A stretch of 39,654 bases of DNA from Acidimicrobiaceae bacterium (GTDB lineage: Bacteria > Actinomycetota > Acidimicrobiia > Acidimicrobiales > MedAcidi-G1). The position numbers and the translations under genes were made by a program. The stretch lies in NCBI GenBank assembly GCA_002687745.1, contig NZBE01000037.1:1-39654 (forward strand), written 5' to 3'. Position 1 is the first letter of the stretch. Each line of letters starts with the position of its first letter. The notes under the pieces were generated by a model. It was not told the origin of the DNA and made no database searches. It worked only from the letters and a program-made list of their open reading frames with translations. Positions 6,825 to 15,547 of this stretch are shown in pieces.

Positions 6825-8744
6825 TCAGTTGCCCAGACGGGCGTTCAACCTGTCCCACTCAGACATGAGGTCGGCTGCCCTGTCCTTGGCCTCTCCGTGT
6901 TCGGCGACTGCAGCCGCAGCCTCCTCAGGGTCCTTGTAGAGGTCAGGGTCGGCCAGGCGCTTCTGGGTGGCGACGACGGCGGCCTCGGCCGCCTCCCACT
7001 CGCGTTCGGCCTTGGCGAGGCGCTTCCTGAGGCCGGACGCGGGGTCCTTTGAGCGCTGTTTCCTCGGCGTCGTCTTCGCCTTCGGTGGAGCGGTGTCTTC
7101 GGGCTCCCTGCCCGGTCTGGCCGGTGCCGGGGCCTGGGCCGGGTAGAGAACGCTGTCGGGTACCCCCGTGTGCCACACCGCCCGCCCCGACCTGACCTCG
7201 ACCAGGTTGTCGGCAACCGAGCGGATCAGGTGTCGGTCGTGGGTGATGAGCACGACTGTCCCGGGATAGGCGCTCAGGGCGTCCTCGAGGACATCGCAAC
7301 TCGGAAGGTCGAGGTGGTTGGTTGGTTCATCCAGGATCAGGAGGTTCACCGGAACGGCGAGCGTCTTGGCCAGTGCCAGCCGGGTCTGTTCGCCACCTGA
7401 CAGGTCACCGACGAGGTGGTCCACGGCATCGCCGCGGAACCCGAAGGAGGCCAGGTAGGTGCGTGGGTTGCGACCGTCGGTGCCGACACCGGGCACGGTC
7501 CGGAACTCGTCGATCACGGTCCGCTGTTCGTCGAGTACCTCGGCCTGCAACTGGTCGAAGTACGAGAGGTCCACATTCTTACCCCTTGACACCTTCCCGC
7601 TCAGGGGAGCCAGGCTTCCGGTCAGGAGTTTCACAAGGGTTGTCTTGCCGGCGCCGTTGGGTCCGACAAGGGCCAGCACCCCGCCCCGTTCGACGGTGAA
7701 GGAGACGTCCTCGAGCACCACCTCGTTGCCCTCGTCGGTCCGGTAGCCGGCGGTTACGTCCTCGAGCTCGGCGACTACCCGCGAGGACCTCCTCGGCTGG
7801 GGGAACCCGAACCTGGATGAGGGGGTGTCGTGTTCGTCCACAACGACCCGTTCAAGTTTCTGGAGGGCCTTCACCCGGCTCTGAACCTGTCGTGCCTTGG
7901 TGGCCTTGTACCTGAAGCGTTCAATGAACTGTTCAACGTGGGCAACCTGGCGTGACTGCTGGGTGGCAGCGGCCCTCTGGGCTTCCAGGCGTTCCTCGCG
8001 GGCTATAACGAAGTCGGCGAAGCCACCGATGTATTCGGTGACCCTGGATCCGGACAGCTCAAGGATCCGGTTGGCGACAGCGTCGATGAAGTCACGGTCG
8101 TGGCTGACGAACATCAACCCACCCGACCAGCCTGCCAACTGCTGTTCGAGCCAGGCGACGCTGTCGACATCGAGGTGGTTGGTGGGCTCATCCATGACCA
8201 ACAGGTCAGGTGCAGAAAGGAGGAGCCTCGCCAACGCCACCCGCATGCGCCATCCGCCGGACATCTCGTCCATGGGTCGGTCGTGATCCTCCGGGTCAAA
8301 GCCGAGGCCGGCCAGAATCCGGTGGGCCTCGGCCTCGACGGCGTAACCACCGATCTGCTCGAACCGGGACTGGGACTCTCCGTACTCGGCCAGGATCAGC
8401 TCCTGTTCCGCTCCGGTTGCCGAGCCCAACTGCTGGCCCAGGTCCTGAATCCGGTGCGCCAGGACCGTCACCTGCTCGGCACCCAGCATCACCTGTTCAA
8501 ACACGCTGCGTCCCGTCTCTGTCGGGAGTTCCTGTGGGAGGTAGCCGATTCGAAGGTCCTTCGGGCGGTGCACCTCGCCGGCATCGGCCTCGTGCATGCC
8601 GACCAGGATCTCGAGAAGGGTCGTCTTCCCGGTGCCGTTTCCACCAACCAGGGCGACCCGTCGGCCCGGTCCCAGCTGAAGTGAGACGTTGCGGAACAGG
8701 GTCCTTGGTCCAAAGGATCGGGACAGGCCCGAGGTGGTGAGCAC
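6825..8744 (-). CDS. ABC-F family ATPase
   Basis: This 639-residue soluble protein has two fused ABC domains and no transmembrane segment. Domain 1: Walker A GGNGTGKT (34-41), signature [12 protein letters not shown] and [12 protein letters not shown]. Domain 2: Walker A GPNGAGKT, signature [13 protein letters not shown] and [12 protein letters not shown]. Between them lies the arginine- and lysine-rich linker that reaches the ribosomal P-site or peptidyl-transferase region in ABC-F proteins. The C-terminal ~80 residues form a charged coiled coil, as in Uup-type members. The family acts on ribosomes as translation factors or antibiotic-resistance proteins. Without alignment I cannot assign the subgroup. 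GTG start 8744 is 7 nt from a TACCCT -10. Confidence 0.9.
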   Translation of the reverse strand: MLTTSGLSRSFGPRTLFRNVSLQLGPGRRVALVGGNGTGKTTLLEILVGMHEADAGEVHRPKDLRIGYLPQELPTETGRSVFEQVMLGAEQVTVLAHRIQDLGQQLGSATGAEQELILAEYGESQSRFEQIGGYAVEAEAHRILAGLGFDPEDHDRPMDEMSGGWRMRVALARLLLSAPDLLVMDEPTNHLDVDSVAWLEQQLAGWSGGLMFVSHDRDFIDAVANRILELSGSRVTEYIGGFADFVIAREERLEAQRAAATQQSRQVAHVEQFIERFRYKATKARQVQSRVKALQKLERVVVDEHDTPSSRFGFPQPRRSSRVVAELEDVTAGYRTDEGNEVVLEDVSFTVERGGVLALVGPNGAGKTTLVKLLTGSLAPLSGKVSRGKNVDLSYFDQLQAEVLDEQRTVIDEFRTVPGVGTDGRNPRTYLASFGFRGDAVDHLVGDLSGGEQTRLALAKTLAVPVNLLILDEPTNHLDLPSCDVLEDALSAYPGTVVLITHDRHLIRSVADNLVEVRSGRAVWHTGVPDSVLYPAQAPAPARPGREPEDTAPPKAKTTPRKQRSKDPASGLRKRLAKAEREWEAAEAAVVATQKRLADPDLYKDPEEAAAAVAEHGEAKDRAADLMSEWDRLNARLGN

Positions 8745-8751
8745 GGCGGCG

Positions 8752-8757
8752 AGGGTA
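8752..8757 (-). promoter_or_regulatory. -10 hexamer of the ABC-F gene (TACCCT)
   Basis: TACCCT ends 7 nt before the GTG start at 8744. It lies between fabH and the ABC-F gene, so the latter can be transcribed on its own from a leaderless mRNA. Confidence 0.5.
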
Positions 8758-8770
8758 CCGCCGGTTGTGG

Positions 8771-9706
8771 TCAGCCGGCTGGTGGGTCCCAGCGGAGCAC
8801 GGCGGCGGCCGACGACATGCCCGCTCCGAAGCCGACCATCAGGGCCAGGTCGCCGGGGGCGATCCCGTCGTTGTCGATGGCGTCTACGAGGGCCAGGGGT
8901 ATCGAGGCGGCCGAGGTGTTGCCGGTGTGCCCCAGCACGATCGCTGTCTTCTCCATGGGTATTCCGAGCCGCTTGAGGGAGGCTTCGATGATTCGCACGT
9001 TGGCCTGATGGGGGACCACGATCGAGATGTCCTCGGCGGTCACCCCGGCCCGGGCGATGGCGTTGCCGGCCGAGTCGGTCATTGCCATCACCGCCCGCCT
9101 GAAGACCTCCTTGCCTTGCATGACGATGGTGCCGCCATGGTCGCAGTAGAGGATGTCAGCGGCTGAACCGTCAGACATGAGGTCCCATCCCAGGAGGGAA
9201 GGCCGGTCGCCGGTGCGTTCCAGCATGACGGCGCCGGCGCCATCGCCGAACAGGACACAGGTGCCCCGGTCGGTCCAGTCGACGATTCCGCTGAGTGCGT
9301 CAGCGCCTACCAACAGGATGCGGTCCACGCCGCCGCTCATGAACTGCATAGCCGTGACCAGCCCGTAGACGAAGCCCGAGCATGCGGCGTTCATGTCGAC
9401 GGCACCACAGGTGAGGCCCAGTTCGTGCTGGACGACCGAGGCGCTTGCCGGGAACTGCTGATCTGCGGTCGTGGTTGCCAGCAGGAGCAGGTCAACCTGG
9501 TCGGGGTCGACGCCTGCCATGTCCATGGCCGCACGGCCGGCAATTGCTGACATCTCGGTGACCTTGCCGTCGACGTGGCGGCTCCTGATGCCACTTCGGG
9601 CGGTGATCCACTCGTCGGAGGTGTCCACGATCCTTGAGAGGTCGTCGTTGGTGAGGACCCTGTCGGGCAGGTTCGTTCCCCACCCCGTTATGCGTCCGTA
9701 CGACAT
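8771..9706 (-). CDS. fabH: 3-oxoacyl-ACP synthase III (FabH-type KAS III)
   Basis: This 311-residue enzyme condenses a CoA-activated primer with malonyl-ACP to start type II fatty acid synthesis. The catalytic triad is complete: Cys109 in AACSGF, His233 in PHQAN and Asn263 in [10 protein letters not shown]. The N-terminal pattern [27 protein letters not shown] (in parts) and the C-terminal [15 protein letters not shown] are typical of FabH. ATG 9706 is chosen because family proteins begin at [10 protein letters not shown]; an in-frame upstream extension has no family similarity. It stands apart from other fab genes, so it could equally be a KAS III for a special primer such as a branched or long acyl group. 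Confidence 0.92.
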   Translation of the reverse strand: MSYGRITGWGTNLPDRVLTNDDLSRIVDTSDEWITARSGIRSRHVDGKVTEMSAIAGRAAMDMAGVDPDQVDLLLLATTTADQQFPASASVVQHELGLTCGAVDMNAACSGFVYGLVTAMQFMSGGVDRILLVGADALSGIVDWTDRGTCVLFGDGAGAVMLERTGDRPSLLGWDLMSDGSAADILYCDHGGTIVMQGKEVFRRAVMAMTDSAGNAIARAGVTAEDISIVVPHQANVRIIEASLKRLGIPMEKTAIVLGHTGNTSAASIPLALVDAIDNDGIAPGDLALMVGFGAGMSSAAAVLRWDPPAG

Positions 9707-9818
9707 GTGGAATCCCCGAGTATTGGCGTGAAGAGACCGGCCGGCCCGGCACCACGGTAGTGGTCCGACTGTGTCTGAGTGCGCCTGGCCCCGTTTCAGC
9801 CGGATCCGACAGGGGCGG

Positions 9819-9824
9819 TAGGGT
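9819..9824 (+). promoter_or_regulatory. -10 hexamer of the CysQ-like gene (TAGGGT)
   Basis: TAGGGT is followed by 8 nt and then the ATG at 9833. This spacing supports that ATG as the start and points to a leaderless transcript. Confidence 0.55.
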
Positions 9825-9832
9825 CGCCGCCC

Positions 9833-10612
9833 ATGTCCCACCCGTTACCCGGGCCGGACCCGGGTCGGGTCTGTGACCACCAGTTGGCCGGGTTGTTGGC
9901 CCGACAGGCCGGTCGCCTGCTTGTCGATGTGCGGAATCAGGCATGGTCCCAGGGCCGTACCCGGAATCAGGTCATGGAGATGGGTGACAGGGCGGCCCAC
10001 GATCACCTGGTGAACGGTCTGGCGCGAATGCGACCTGACGATGCCGTACTCTCCGAGGAAGGTGACGATGATGTCCGGAGGCTCTCGGCGGAGCGGGTCT
10101 GGATCCTCGATCCCCTGGATGGCTCCCGGGACTACGGGGTACCCGGCAGCGTCGAGTGGGCCGTGCACGTGGCGCTGGTTGTCAACGGCGTTCCCGTGGC
10201 GGCTGCCGTGGACCTGCCGGCCGTCGGCAGGCTCTACGGGACCCTGCAGGAACCCGTTGGGGGAGGGCGGAACCGTCAGCGTGACAGGCCCATCGTCATT
10301 ACAAGCCGGTCGCAGTGGGGCGAGGCCGAGCATGTTGCAGCCGCGATCGGTGGTGTGGTGCGCTCATGTGGGTCGGCCGGGGTGAAGGCCATGGCCGTGG
10401 TCGAGGGAACCGCTGACGTCTACGTGCACCCGTCGGGCCTCTACGAGTGGGATGTCTGTGCCCCGGCAGCGGTGGCAGCCTCTGCAGGCCTCGACGTCTG
10501 CGGAATGGACGGCTCGGACCTCGCGTACAACAAGGCCCGGCCGGTGGTTCAGGGCCTGTTGGTCACCAGGCCGGACTACACGAGCGGGGTCCGCTCCTCC
10601 CTGTCCTGGTAG
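9833..10612 (+). CDS. Inositol monophosphatase-family phosphatase, CysQ-like
   Basis: This 259-residue member of the Mg-dependent, Li-sensitive phosphatase family includes inositol monophosphatase and 3'(2'),5'-bisphosphate nucleotidase (CysQ). Metal-binding motifs are EEGDDD (about 72-77), DPLDGSRDYG (about 92-101) and the late WDVCAPAAVAASAGLDV, which matches the family's WDxAAxxxxxxxAGG element. The order and overall length fit CysQ, which clears phosphoadenosine phosphate formed by sulfate assimilation, but inositol phosphatase activity cannot be excluded. ATG 9833 is preferred over a start 54 bp upstream because a -10 hexamer lies between them. The gene diverges from fabH. Confidence 0.82.
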   Translation: MSHPLPGPDPGRVCDHQLAGLLARQAGRLLVDVRNQAWSQGRTRNQVMEMGDRAAHDHLVNGLARMRPDDAVLSEEGDDDVRRLSAERVWILDPLDGSRDYGVPGSVEWAVHVALVVNGVPVAAAVDLPAVGRLYGTLQEPVGGGRNRQRDRPIVITSRSQWGEAEHVAAAIGGVVRSCGSAGVKAMAVVEGTADVYVHPSGLYEWDVCAPAAVAASAGLDVCGMDGSDLAYNKARPVVQGLLVTRPDYTSGVRSSLSW

Positions 10613-10631
10613 CGGACTCCGTGGGTGTGTG

Positions 10632-10837
10632 CCACCTCCGTTTGAAGCGGTAGTGTGACGGTGCCCTGTGGCGAGGCGAAGCCGGTGTGAATCCGGCGCT
10701 GTCCCGCAACTGTGTGCCAACCCCTCCGGGGTGGGCGAGCCAGGCCGACCGGCCACGGGGCTCGACAACGGCTCTCGAGGAAGAGCGGTCGTCGGGCAGG
10801 GCTTCCTGTCTGCGCCCGTTTTCTCGGCAGACAGGAG
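10632..10837 (+). ncRNA. Cobalamin riboswitch with RBS-masking hairpin
   Basis: The aptamer core is unmistakable. CCGGTGTGAATCCGGCGCTG and CCCGCAACTG (within 10682-10712) are the conserved core, and GAGCCAGGCCGACC (10737-10750) is the B12-box region. A 10-bp perfect stem follows: TCCTGTCTGC (10804-10813) pairs with GCAGACAGGA (10827-10836) across a 13-nt loop. The 3' arm contains most of the ribosome site AGGAG (10833-10837), 6 nt before the btuF ATG. This suggests that B12 binding shuts translation of btuFCD by letting the hairpin form. Aptamer edges are approximate. No U-tract follows the stem, so translational control is more likely than termination. Confidence 0.93.
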
Positions 10838-10843
10838 AAACCA

Positions 10844-11773
10844 ATGACAAGCCCACCCATCCGAACCCTCCTCCGCATGCGCGTCCTGGCACTGCTCGGC
10901 GTGCTCGTCATCGCCTCAGCGGCATGTGGAACCGACAGCGGGGGTGGAGACCCCGCACTCTCAGGTATCGCGACCACGACGGCTGCGCCGACCACGACCA
11001 CAGCTCCCGACGGCCCGTCAGCGATCATCTCGCTGTCTCCGACCGCCACGGAGATTCTCTTCGCCATCGGTGCCGGGGATCAGGTCGTCGCAGTCGACAA
11101 CATGTCGAACTACCCGGCCGATGCACCTGTATCTGGACTTTCGGGCTTCACGCCCAACGTTGAGGCAATTGCCGGGTATGAGCCGGACCTTGTCGTCATC
11201 TCCTATGACCCGGGTGACCTTGTCGAGGGCCTCGAGGCCCTCGAGATCCCGACTGTCATGCAGTGGGCTGCCAACTCAATCGACGACACCTACTCGCAGA
11301 TAACCGAACTCGGTCAACTCACAGGCCATGCGGCCGAAGCCGAGGCGGTGAACGCATCCATCAGGGACGGTCTGGCAGCGGTCGCCGGCGACCCCGTCGG
11401 CAGCGAAATGACCTACTTCCATGAGATCGACAACACGCTCTACTCGGCCACGTCCACAACCTTCGTGGGACAGCTCTACGCCCTGTTGGGCCTTGAGAAT
11501 ATTGCCGATCCAGCAGACGAGGCCGGCTTCGGCTGGCCGCAGCTGTCAGCAGAGTTCATTCTGGAGTCGGATCCCGACATCATCTTCCTGGCCGATGCCG
11601 CATGGGTCGAGTCGGCCGAGACGGTGGCGGCCCGTCCAGGTTGGGATGTCCTGAAGGCGGTCAAGAATGGCCATGTGGTGCCTGTCGATCAGGACACCTC
11701 GGGCCGGTGGGGTCCGCGGGTGGTCGACTTCATCGAATCAGTCAAGGCCGCCATTGAGGGATTCGAAGGTTGA
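10844..11773 (+). CDS. btuF: Cobalamin ABC transporter substrate-binding lipoprotein (BtuF)
   Basis: This is a 309-residue class III periplasmic-binding-type protein. The signal peptide (MRVLALLGVLVIASAAC) ends in a lipobox with Cys28 as the lipidated residue, and a Thr/Ala/Pro spacer follows. The mature domain shows the BtuF/FhuD pattern: IISLSPTATEILFAIGAGDQ, then NVEAIAGYEPDLVVIS, then IPTVM and a C-terminal ESDPDIIFLADAAW. It captures vitamin B12 outside the membrane for BtuCD. Start ATG 10844 has AGGAG 6 nt upstream, buried in the riboswitch hairpin. Substrate assignment rests mainly on the cobalamin riboswitch, since iron-siderophore binders share the fold. Confidence 0.9.
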   Translation: MTSPPIRTLLRMRVLALLGVLVIASAACGTDSGGGDPALSGIATTTAAPTTTTAPDGPSAIISLSPTATEILFAIGAGDQVVAVDNMSNYPADAPVSGLSGFTPNVEAIAGYEPDLVVISYDPGDLVEGLEALEIPTVMQWAANSIDDTYSQITELGQLTGHAAEAEAVNASIRDGLAAVAGDPVGSEMTYFHEIDNTLYSATSTTFVGQLYALLGLENIADPADEAGFGWPQLSAEFILESDPDIIFLADAAWVESAETVAARPGWDVLKAVKNGHVVPVDQDTSGRWGPRVVDFIESVKAAIEGFEG

Positions 11774-11812
11774 TGACCTCCTGATGGGCACCGACCACCA
11801 CCCGGCGGCGCC

Positions 11813-12862
11813 GTGAACCCTCGACATGCAGGGCCTGCACGGCTCCGCGGGTGGTGGCTGGCATCTGGTGGGCTCGCCATCCTCGTCGCCGGTATCGCCG
11901 GCCTGGCCCTCGGACCGGCCGACCTCGGCTTCGGTGAGGTGCTGGTCGAGCTGGTCGACCGGTTGCCACTTGTCGACGTGGACTCGGGTCTTGGTGAGCG
12001 GCAACAGGCGATCATCTGGGAGATCCGCCTACCGAGGGTCGTGTTGGGCCTTCTGGTCGGGGCAATGCTTGCCACAGCCGGGGGTGCCTACCAGGGGGTG
12101 TTCCGGAACCCCCTGGCCGACCCGTACCTGCTGGGCGTCGCAGCGGGCGCCGGCTTCGGCGCAACCATGGCGATCGTTTCAGGCGTCGGTGACGGAGTCG
12201 GCATTTTGGACCCCGTGCCCCTCTCGGCCTTTGCCGGGGCCCTTGTTGCGGTCACCCTCACCTACCTGGTCGGGGCGACAGGTGGTCGTCTGGATCCGGT
12301 GACGAGCCTCGTGCTCTCGGGTGTAGCGGTCGCGAGCTTCTTCACCGCCGTTCAGACCTTTGTGCAACAACGCGAGTCTGAGACGATCAGGCAGGTCTAC
12401 TTTTTCGTACTCGGGCAGCTTCGCACCGCCGGGTGGAACGACGTGGCGCTGCTAGCCCCCTACACAGGTGTCTGTCTGGCCGTGATACTCATGGTGAGGC
12501 GTCGCCTGGATGCACTGGGGGTCGGCGATGAGGAGGCGGGGTCACTCGGCCTGGATGTCCGCAGGATGCGCCTCATAACGGTTGTGGCAGCTTCGTTGGG
12601 AACCGCCGCAGCTGTCTCGGTCAGTGGCCTCATCGGGTTCGTTGGAATAATCGTACCCCACACGGTGCGCCTCCTCTTCGGAACCAGCTACCGGGTGATC
12701 CTCCCGCTGACCGTCCTGTTCGGCGGGGCGTTCCTCGTGCTGGCCGACGTAGTGGCCCGCCTGGCTGTTCAACCGGCCGAGATCCCGATCGGTGTCGTCA
12801 CCGCATTCCTGGGAGCACCCTTCTTCGTGCTGGTGCTCCGAACCGCCAGGAGGGCCCGATGA
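11813..12862 (+). CDS. btuC: Cobalamin ABC transporter permease (BtuC, FecCD family)
   Basis: This 349-residue permease has about ten transmembrane helices. The FecCD signature GAMLATAGGAYQGVFRNPLA followed by DPYLLGVAAGAGFGA is intact, and the C-terminal half carries GLIGFVGIIVPHTVRLLFG, the coupling-helix region that contacts the ATPase. The start is a GTG at 11813, 39 bp after btuF; the first ~20 residues are polar and arginine-containing before helix 1. It forms a homodimeric channel with the ATPase encoded by the overlapping next gene. It has the same riboswitch control as btuF if transcribed as one message. Confidence 0.92.
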   Translation: MNPRHAGPARLRGWWLASGGLAILVAGIAGLALGPADLGFGEVLVELVDRLPLVDVDSGLGERQQAIIWEIRLPRVVLGLLVGAMLATAGGAYQGVFRNPLADPYLLGVAAGAGFGATMAIVSGVGDGVGILDPVPLSAFAGALVAVTLTYLVGATGGRLDPVTSLVLSGVAVASFFTAVQTFVQQRESETIRQVYFFVLGQLRTAGWNDVALLAPYTGVCLAVILMVRRRLDALGVGDEEAGSLGLDVRRMRLITVVAASLGTAAAVSVSGLIGFVGIIVPHTVRLLFGTSYRVILPLTVLFGGAFLVLADVVARLAVQPAEIPIGVVTAFLGAPFFVLVLRTARRAR

Positions 12863-13635
12863 CCACCATCGCATGCAGGTCGGTCATCGTGTCGTTCGAC
12901 GGTGTCGAGGTGCTGCGTGGCGTTGACCTGGATGTGCCATCAGGAGGATGGGTCACGGTGGTAGGCCCCAACGGGGCCGGAAAGAGCACCCTCCTGAGGG
13001 TGGTCGCCCGAGGCCTGGTGGCCGGTGGTGAAATCCTCCTCGATGGTTGTCCGGTGCAGTCACTGTCACGGCGGGAGGTGGCGAAGCTCGTGGCGCTGGT
13101 TCCACAGGAGCCGGTGATTCCACCGGGCATGAGGGTTCTTGACTATGTGCTGCTGGGTCGTACCGCCCACCTCGGGGTCTTCGAAGCCGAGGACAGGGGC
13201 GACGTGGAGATCGCGACCTCGGCACTCCACGACCTGGATGCAGGCCAGCTGGCCGGCCGGACCGTTGACACCCTGTCAGGAGGTGAGAGACAGAGGGTGG
13301 TGATCGCACGGGCCCTGGCCCAGGAATCACCGGTCCTCCTGTTGGACGAGCCCACAACGGCTCTCGATATCGGTCACCAGCAGGAGGTGCTGGACCTTGT
13401 GGACGGGCTCAGGTCTGAGCGCAACCTGACCGTCCTCGCCACCATGCACGACCTGACCCTGGCAGGCCAGTACGCCGAACTCCTGGTGATGCTGGATGCG
13501 GGCCTGGTCGCCGAATCAGGTTCAGCGGCCGAGGTCCTCACAGGGGAGGCGGTCTCCCGCCACTATGGGGTGAGGGTCAGGGTCATCGACGACGAGGCCG
13601 GGCCGATAGTCGTTCCGGTACGCCGAATGACCTGA
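12859..13635 (+). CDS. btuD: Cobalamin ABC transporter ATPase (BtuD)
   Basis: This 258-residue ABC ATPase has Walker A GPNGAGKST (about 36-44), Q-loop LVPQEP, signature LSGGERQRVVIARAL, Walker B LLLDEPTTALD and switch His in ATMHDLTLAGQ. The layout is that of the FepC/BtuD importer group. ATG 12859 overlaps the btuC stop as ATGA, indicating coupled translation and a BtuC2D2 stoichiometry. About 35 residues after the switch region form the usual short C-terminal extension. It completes an F-C-D importer; no TonB-dependent receptor is present, as expected for an organism without a classical outer membrane. Confidence 0.92.
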   Translation: MTTIACRSVIVSFDGVEVLRGVDLDVPSGGWVTVVGPNGAGKSTLLRVVARGLVAGGEILLDGCPVQSLSRREVAKLVALVPQEPVIPPGMRVLDYVLLGRTAHLGVFEAEDRGDVEIATSALHDLDAGQLAGRTVDTLSGGERQRVVIARALAQESPVLLLDEPTTALDIGHQQEVLDLVDGLRSERNLTVLATMHDLTLAGQYAELLVMLDAGLVAESGSAAEVLTGEAVSRHYGVRVRVIDDEAGPIVVPVRRMT

Positions 13636-13662
13636 TGGGAAGATCCCCGTCTGGTTCCCGGC

Positions 13663-14430
13663 TCAGTCGGCAGGGGTAATCAGGCCGTAGTGGCCGTCGA
13701 AGCGCCGGTAGACGACCTGGCCGCGGTCGGACCCCGGGGTTGCGAAGAACACAAACGGTTCTTCACCCTCGTTGAGCAGGGCCTCGGCATCGGTAAGCGT
13801 CAGGTGGTTGAGCACCAGGCGTCCCGAACTGATGGGCGGTCTGGTGTCGCCGGGGAGGTCCTCGCCAGCCACCTCGGGCACCACGCAGATGCTTCGTGAC
13901 CCGTTGTGGTACACGACCCTGTCGATGTCGTGGTCGGCATCGAGAAACAAGAAGAAGTCGTGGTCGAGCTGGTCCATCTCGTCGGCCGCCTCCTCCACTG
14001 ACATCGGATGGAGCGCCAGGGTCTTGTGGCGGACGACCTGCCGCTCGTCGACAGGGATCGTGGCGTATCCGGGTGGCCGGTGGTTGCTGTCGGGCTCGCC
14101 GCTGCGGCGTCTGTCCTCCAGGCGCTTGCGTCGCCGCCGGAGCCGGCGGCTGAGCCGCCCGTCAAGCTGGTCGACGGCTTCTGTGACCGTCTGGCCAGCT
14201 GCGTGTGCACGGACAACAGCACCGTTCAGGTCGATGCTGGCCTCGGCTATCGCCGGCAGGTCGAGGGTGGTCTTCTCCCTCAGCTCCAACTTCACCATTG
14301 CAGCGAGAACCGGCTCGTGGCCCAACTCGCACAGCACCCGGACCTTGCGTATCGCATAGTCCCGGTCGGCGACCCCGACTTCACCCTTCGCTAGCAGTTC
14401 AACATCACAGACGTCATTTGGATTTGTCAA
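13663..14430 (-). CDS. hpf: Ribosome hibernation factor with doubled C-terminal domain
   Basis: This 255-residue protein belongs to the HPF / sigma-54-modulation (S30AE) family, which inactivates ribosomes in stationary phase or stress. The N-terminal ~95 residues are the S30AE-like domain, with RDYAIRKVRVLC and an Arg-rich RLSRRLRRRRKRLEDRRR basic tail. A C-terminal dimerisation-type domain follows (KTLALHPMSVEEAADEMDQL to about 190), then a second, diverged copy ending in VVYRRFDGHYGLITPAD. TTG 14430 is chosen because AAGGGG lies 6-7 nt before it. Long HPFs usually carry one C-terminal domain. From memory, mycobacterial RafH also has two. Confidence 0.88.
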   Translation of the reverse strand: MTNPNDVCDVELLAKGEVGVADRDYAIRKVRVLCELGHEPVLAAMVKLELREKTTLDLPAIAEASIDLNGAVVRAHAAGQTVTEAVDQLDGRLSRRLRRRRKRLEDRRRSGEPDSNHRPPGYATIPVDERQVVRHKTLALHPMSVEEAADEMDQLDHDFFLFLDADHDIDRVVYHNGSRSICVVPEVAGEDLPGDTRPPISSGRLVLNHLTLTDAEALLNEGEEPFVFFATPGSDRGQVVYRRFDGHYGLITPAD

Positions 14431-14594
14431 TGTGTTCCCCTTCGGGTCGGATGGTGGATCTGAGCTGCGCTGTGCGCTCGGGTGTCAGGCCTCCTGATTC
14501 GTCCAATGGTGGGTGCTCGTTCCCACGTGTCCATCATGGCGCGAAATACCGGCCTTGTCAGGTCGCATCCATCACATCTACCCATGATTCGGCC

Positions 14595-14636
14595 GTATCG
14601 GAAAACACCGGTTGGCCGGTTGCGTTTCTCCGATAC
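14595..14636 (+). promoter_or_regulatory. Long interrupted inverted repeat in the FAH gene leader
   Basis: GTATCGGA (14595-14602) pairs with TCCGATAC (14629-14636). Inside it AAAC pairs with GTTT, and ACCGG (14607-14611) pairs with CCGGT (14616-14620) across a TTGG loop, with small bulges on the 3' side. It ends 19 nt before the FAH ATG, inside the 225-bp divergent gap. Nothing else in that gap explains it. It could be an RNA structure or a protein-binding palindrome. Confidence 0.6.
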
Positions 14637-14655
14637 CGAGCCAGACTTCCGCTCC

Positions 14656-15519
14656 ATGGGGTACAGACTCGCCAGCCTGTCGAGCGGAAGGGCCGTGCTC
14701 GTCGACGACGGCCACCTGAGCGGCGATTCCGCCAGATGGTGGGACCTCGGCGGTCTGGCGGGAGAGCACCTGGCCGATCCGATGGTGGCCGTCGCCGAAC
14801 CTGCAACCCTTCACAACCTCTGCGGGAGCAACGGGGTGCCAGCCACCGAACCCGATGGCATCGTTTCGCTGTCAGGGTTGGGACCGCCGATTCCGCGACC
14901 CCGTCAGGTATTCGCCATCGGGCTGAACTTCAGGGACCACGTCGACGAGATGGGCCGCGAGACGGTCGGTGAGCCGGTTGTCTTCACCAAGTTCCCGTCA
15001 TGCCTCGTGGGTCCCGCTGCCGACGTGGAGGTCGTAGGTGAGCGCACCGACTACGAGGTCGAGCTGGTTGTCGTGGTCGGCAGGCGTTGTACCGGTATGA
15101 GTCCAGACGAGGTGTGGGGCTCACTGGCGGGGGTGACCATCGGCCAGGACATGTCTGACCGGCGACTGCAGACCGCTGCCCATCCTCCTCAGTTCAGCCT
15201 CGGCAAGAGCCACGCCACCTTCGGACCTACCGGGCCTGCAGTGGTCTCGATCGACCTGCTCGCTGATCCCGACGACCTCGTGCTCACATGCGCTATCGAC
15301 GGAGAGGTGCGCCAGGACAGCCGGACATCTCTGATGATTGCAGGGGTTCCCGACCTGGTCTCCTACCTGTCGGGAATATGCACCCTCTACCCGGGTGACC
15401 TGGTGTTTACCGGCACGCCGGCGGGAGTCGGTGACGCACAGGGCAGGTGTCTCCGGGTCGGCCAGACTGTGGTGTCGGAGATCGAGGGCGTTGGTCGTCT
15501 GGAGAACCGCTGCACCTGA
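14656..15519 (+). CDS. Fumarylacetoacetate hydrolase-family protein
   Basis: This 287-residue protein has an N-terminal small domain (1-85) followed by the FAH catalytic domain, starting at RQVFAIGLNFRDHVDEMGR. Metal ligands are visible: the two Glu of DYEVELVVVVG, and Asp in TIGQDMSDR. A late VFTGTPAGVG motif closes the active site. The family cleaves or decarboxylates acyl pyruvates and related diketo acids (FAHD1-like, HpaG-like, fumarylpyruvate hydrolase). Sequence alone does not fix the substrate, and no aromatic-degradation genes are adjacent. ATG 14656 is preferred because residues upstream of it show no family similarity. Confidence 0.88.
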   Translation: MGYRLASLSSGRAVLVDDGHLSGDSARWWDLGGLAGEHLADPMVAVAEPATLHNLCGSNGVPATEPDGIVSLSGLGPPIPRPRQVFAIGLNFRDHVDEMGRETVGEPVVFTKFPSCLVGPAADVEVVGERTDYEVELVVVVGRRCTGMSPDEVWGSLAGVTIGQDMSDRRLQTAAHPPQFSLGKSHATFGPTGPAVVSIDLLADPDDLVLTCAIDGEVRQDSRTSLMIAGVPDLVSYLSGICTLYPGDLVFTGTPAGVGDAQGRCLRVGQTVVSEIEGVGRLENRCT

Positions 15520-15547
15520 ATCCACGGGGCGGTTGTACCTCCCCGGG

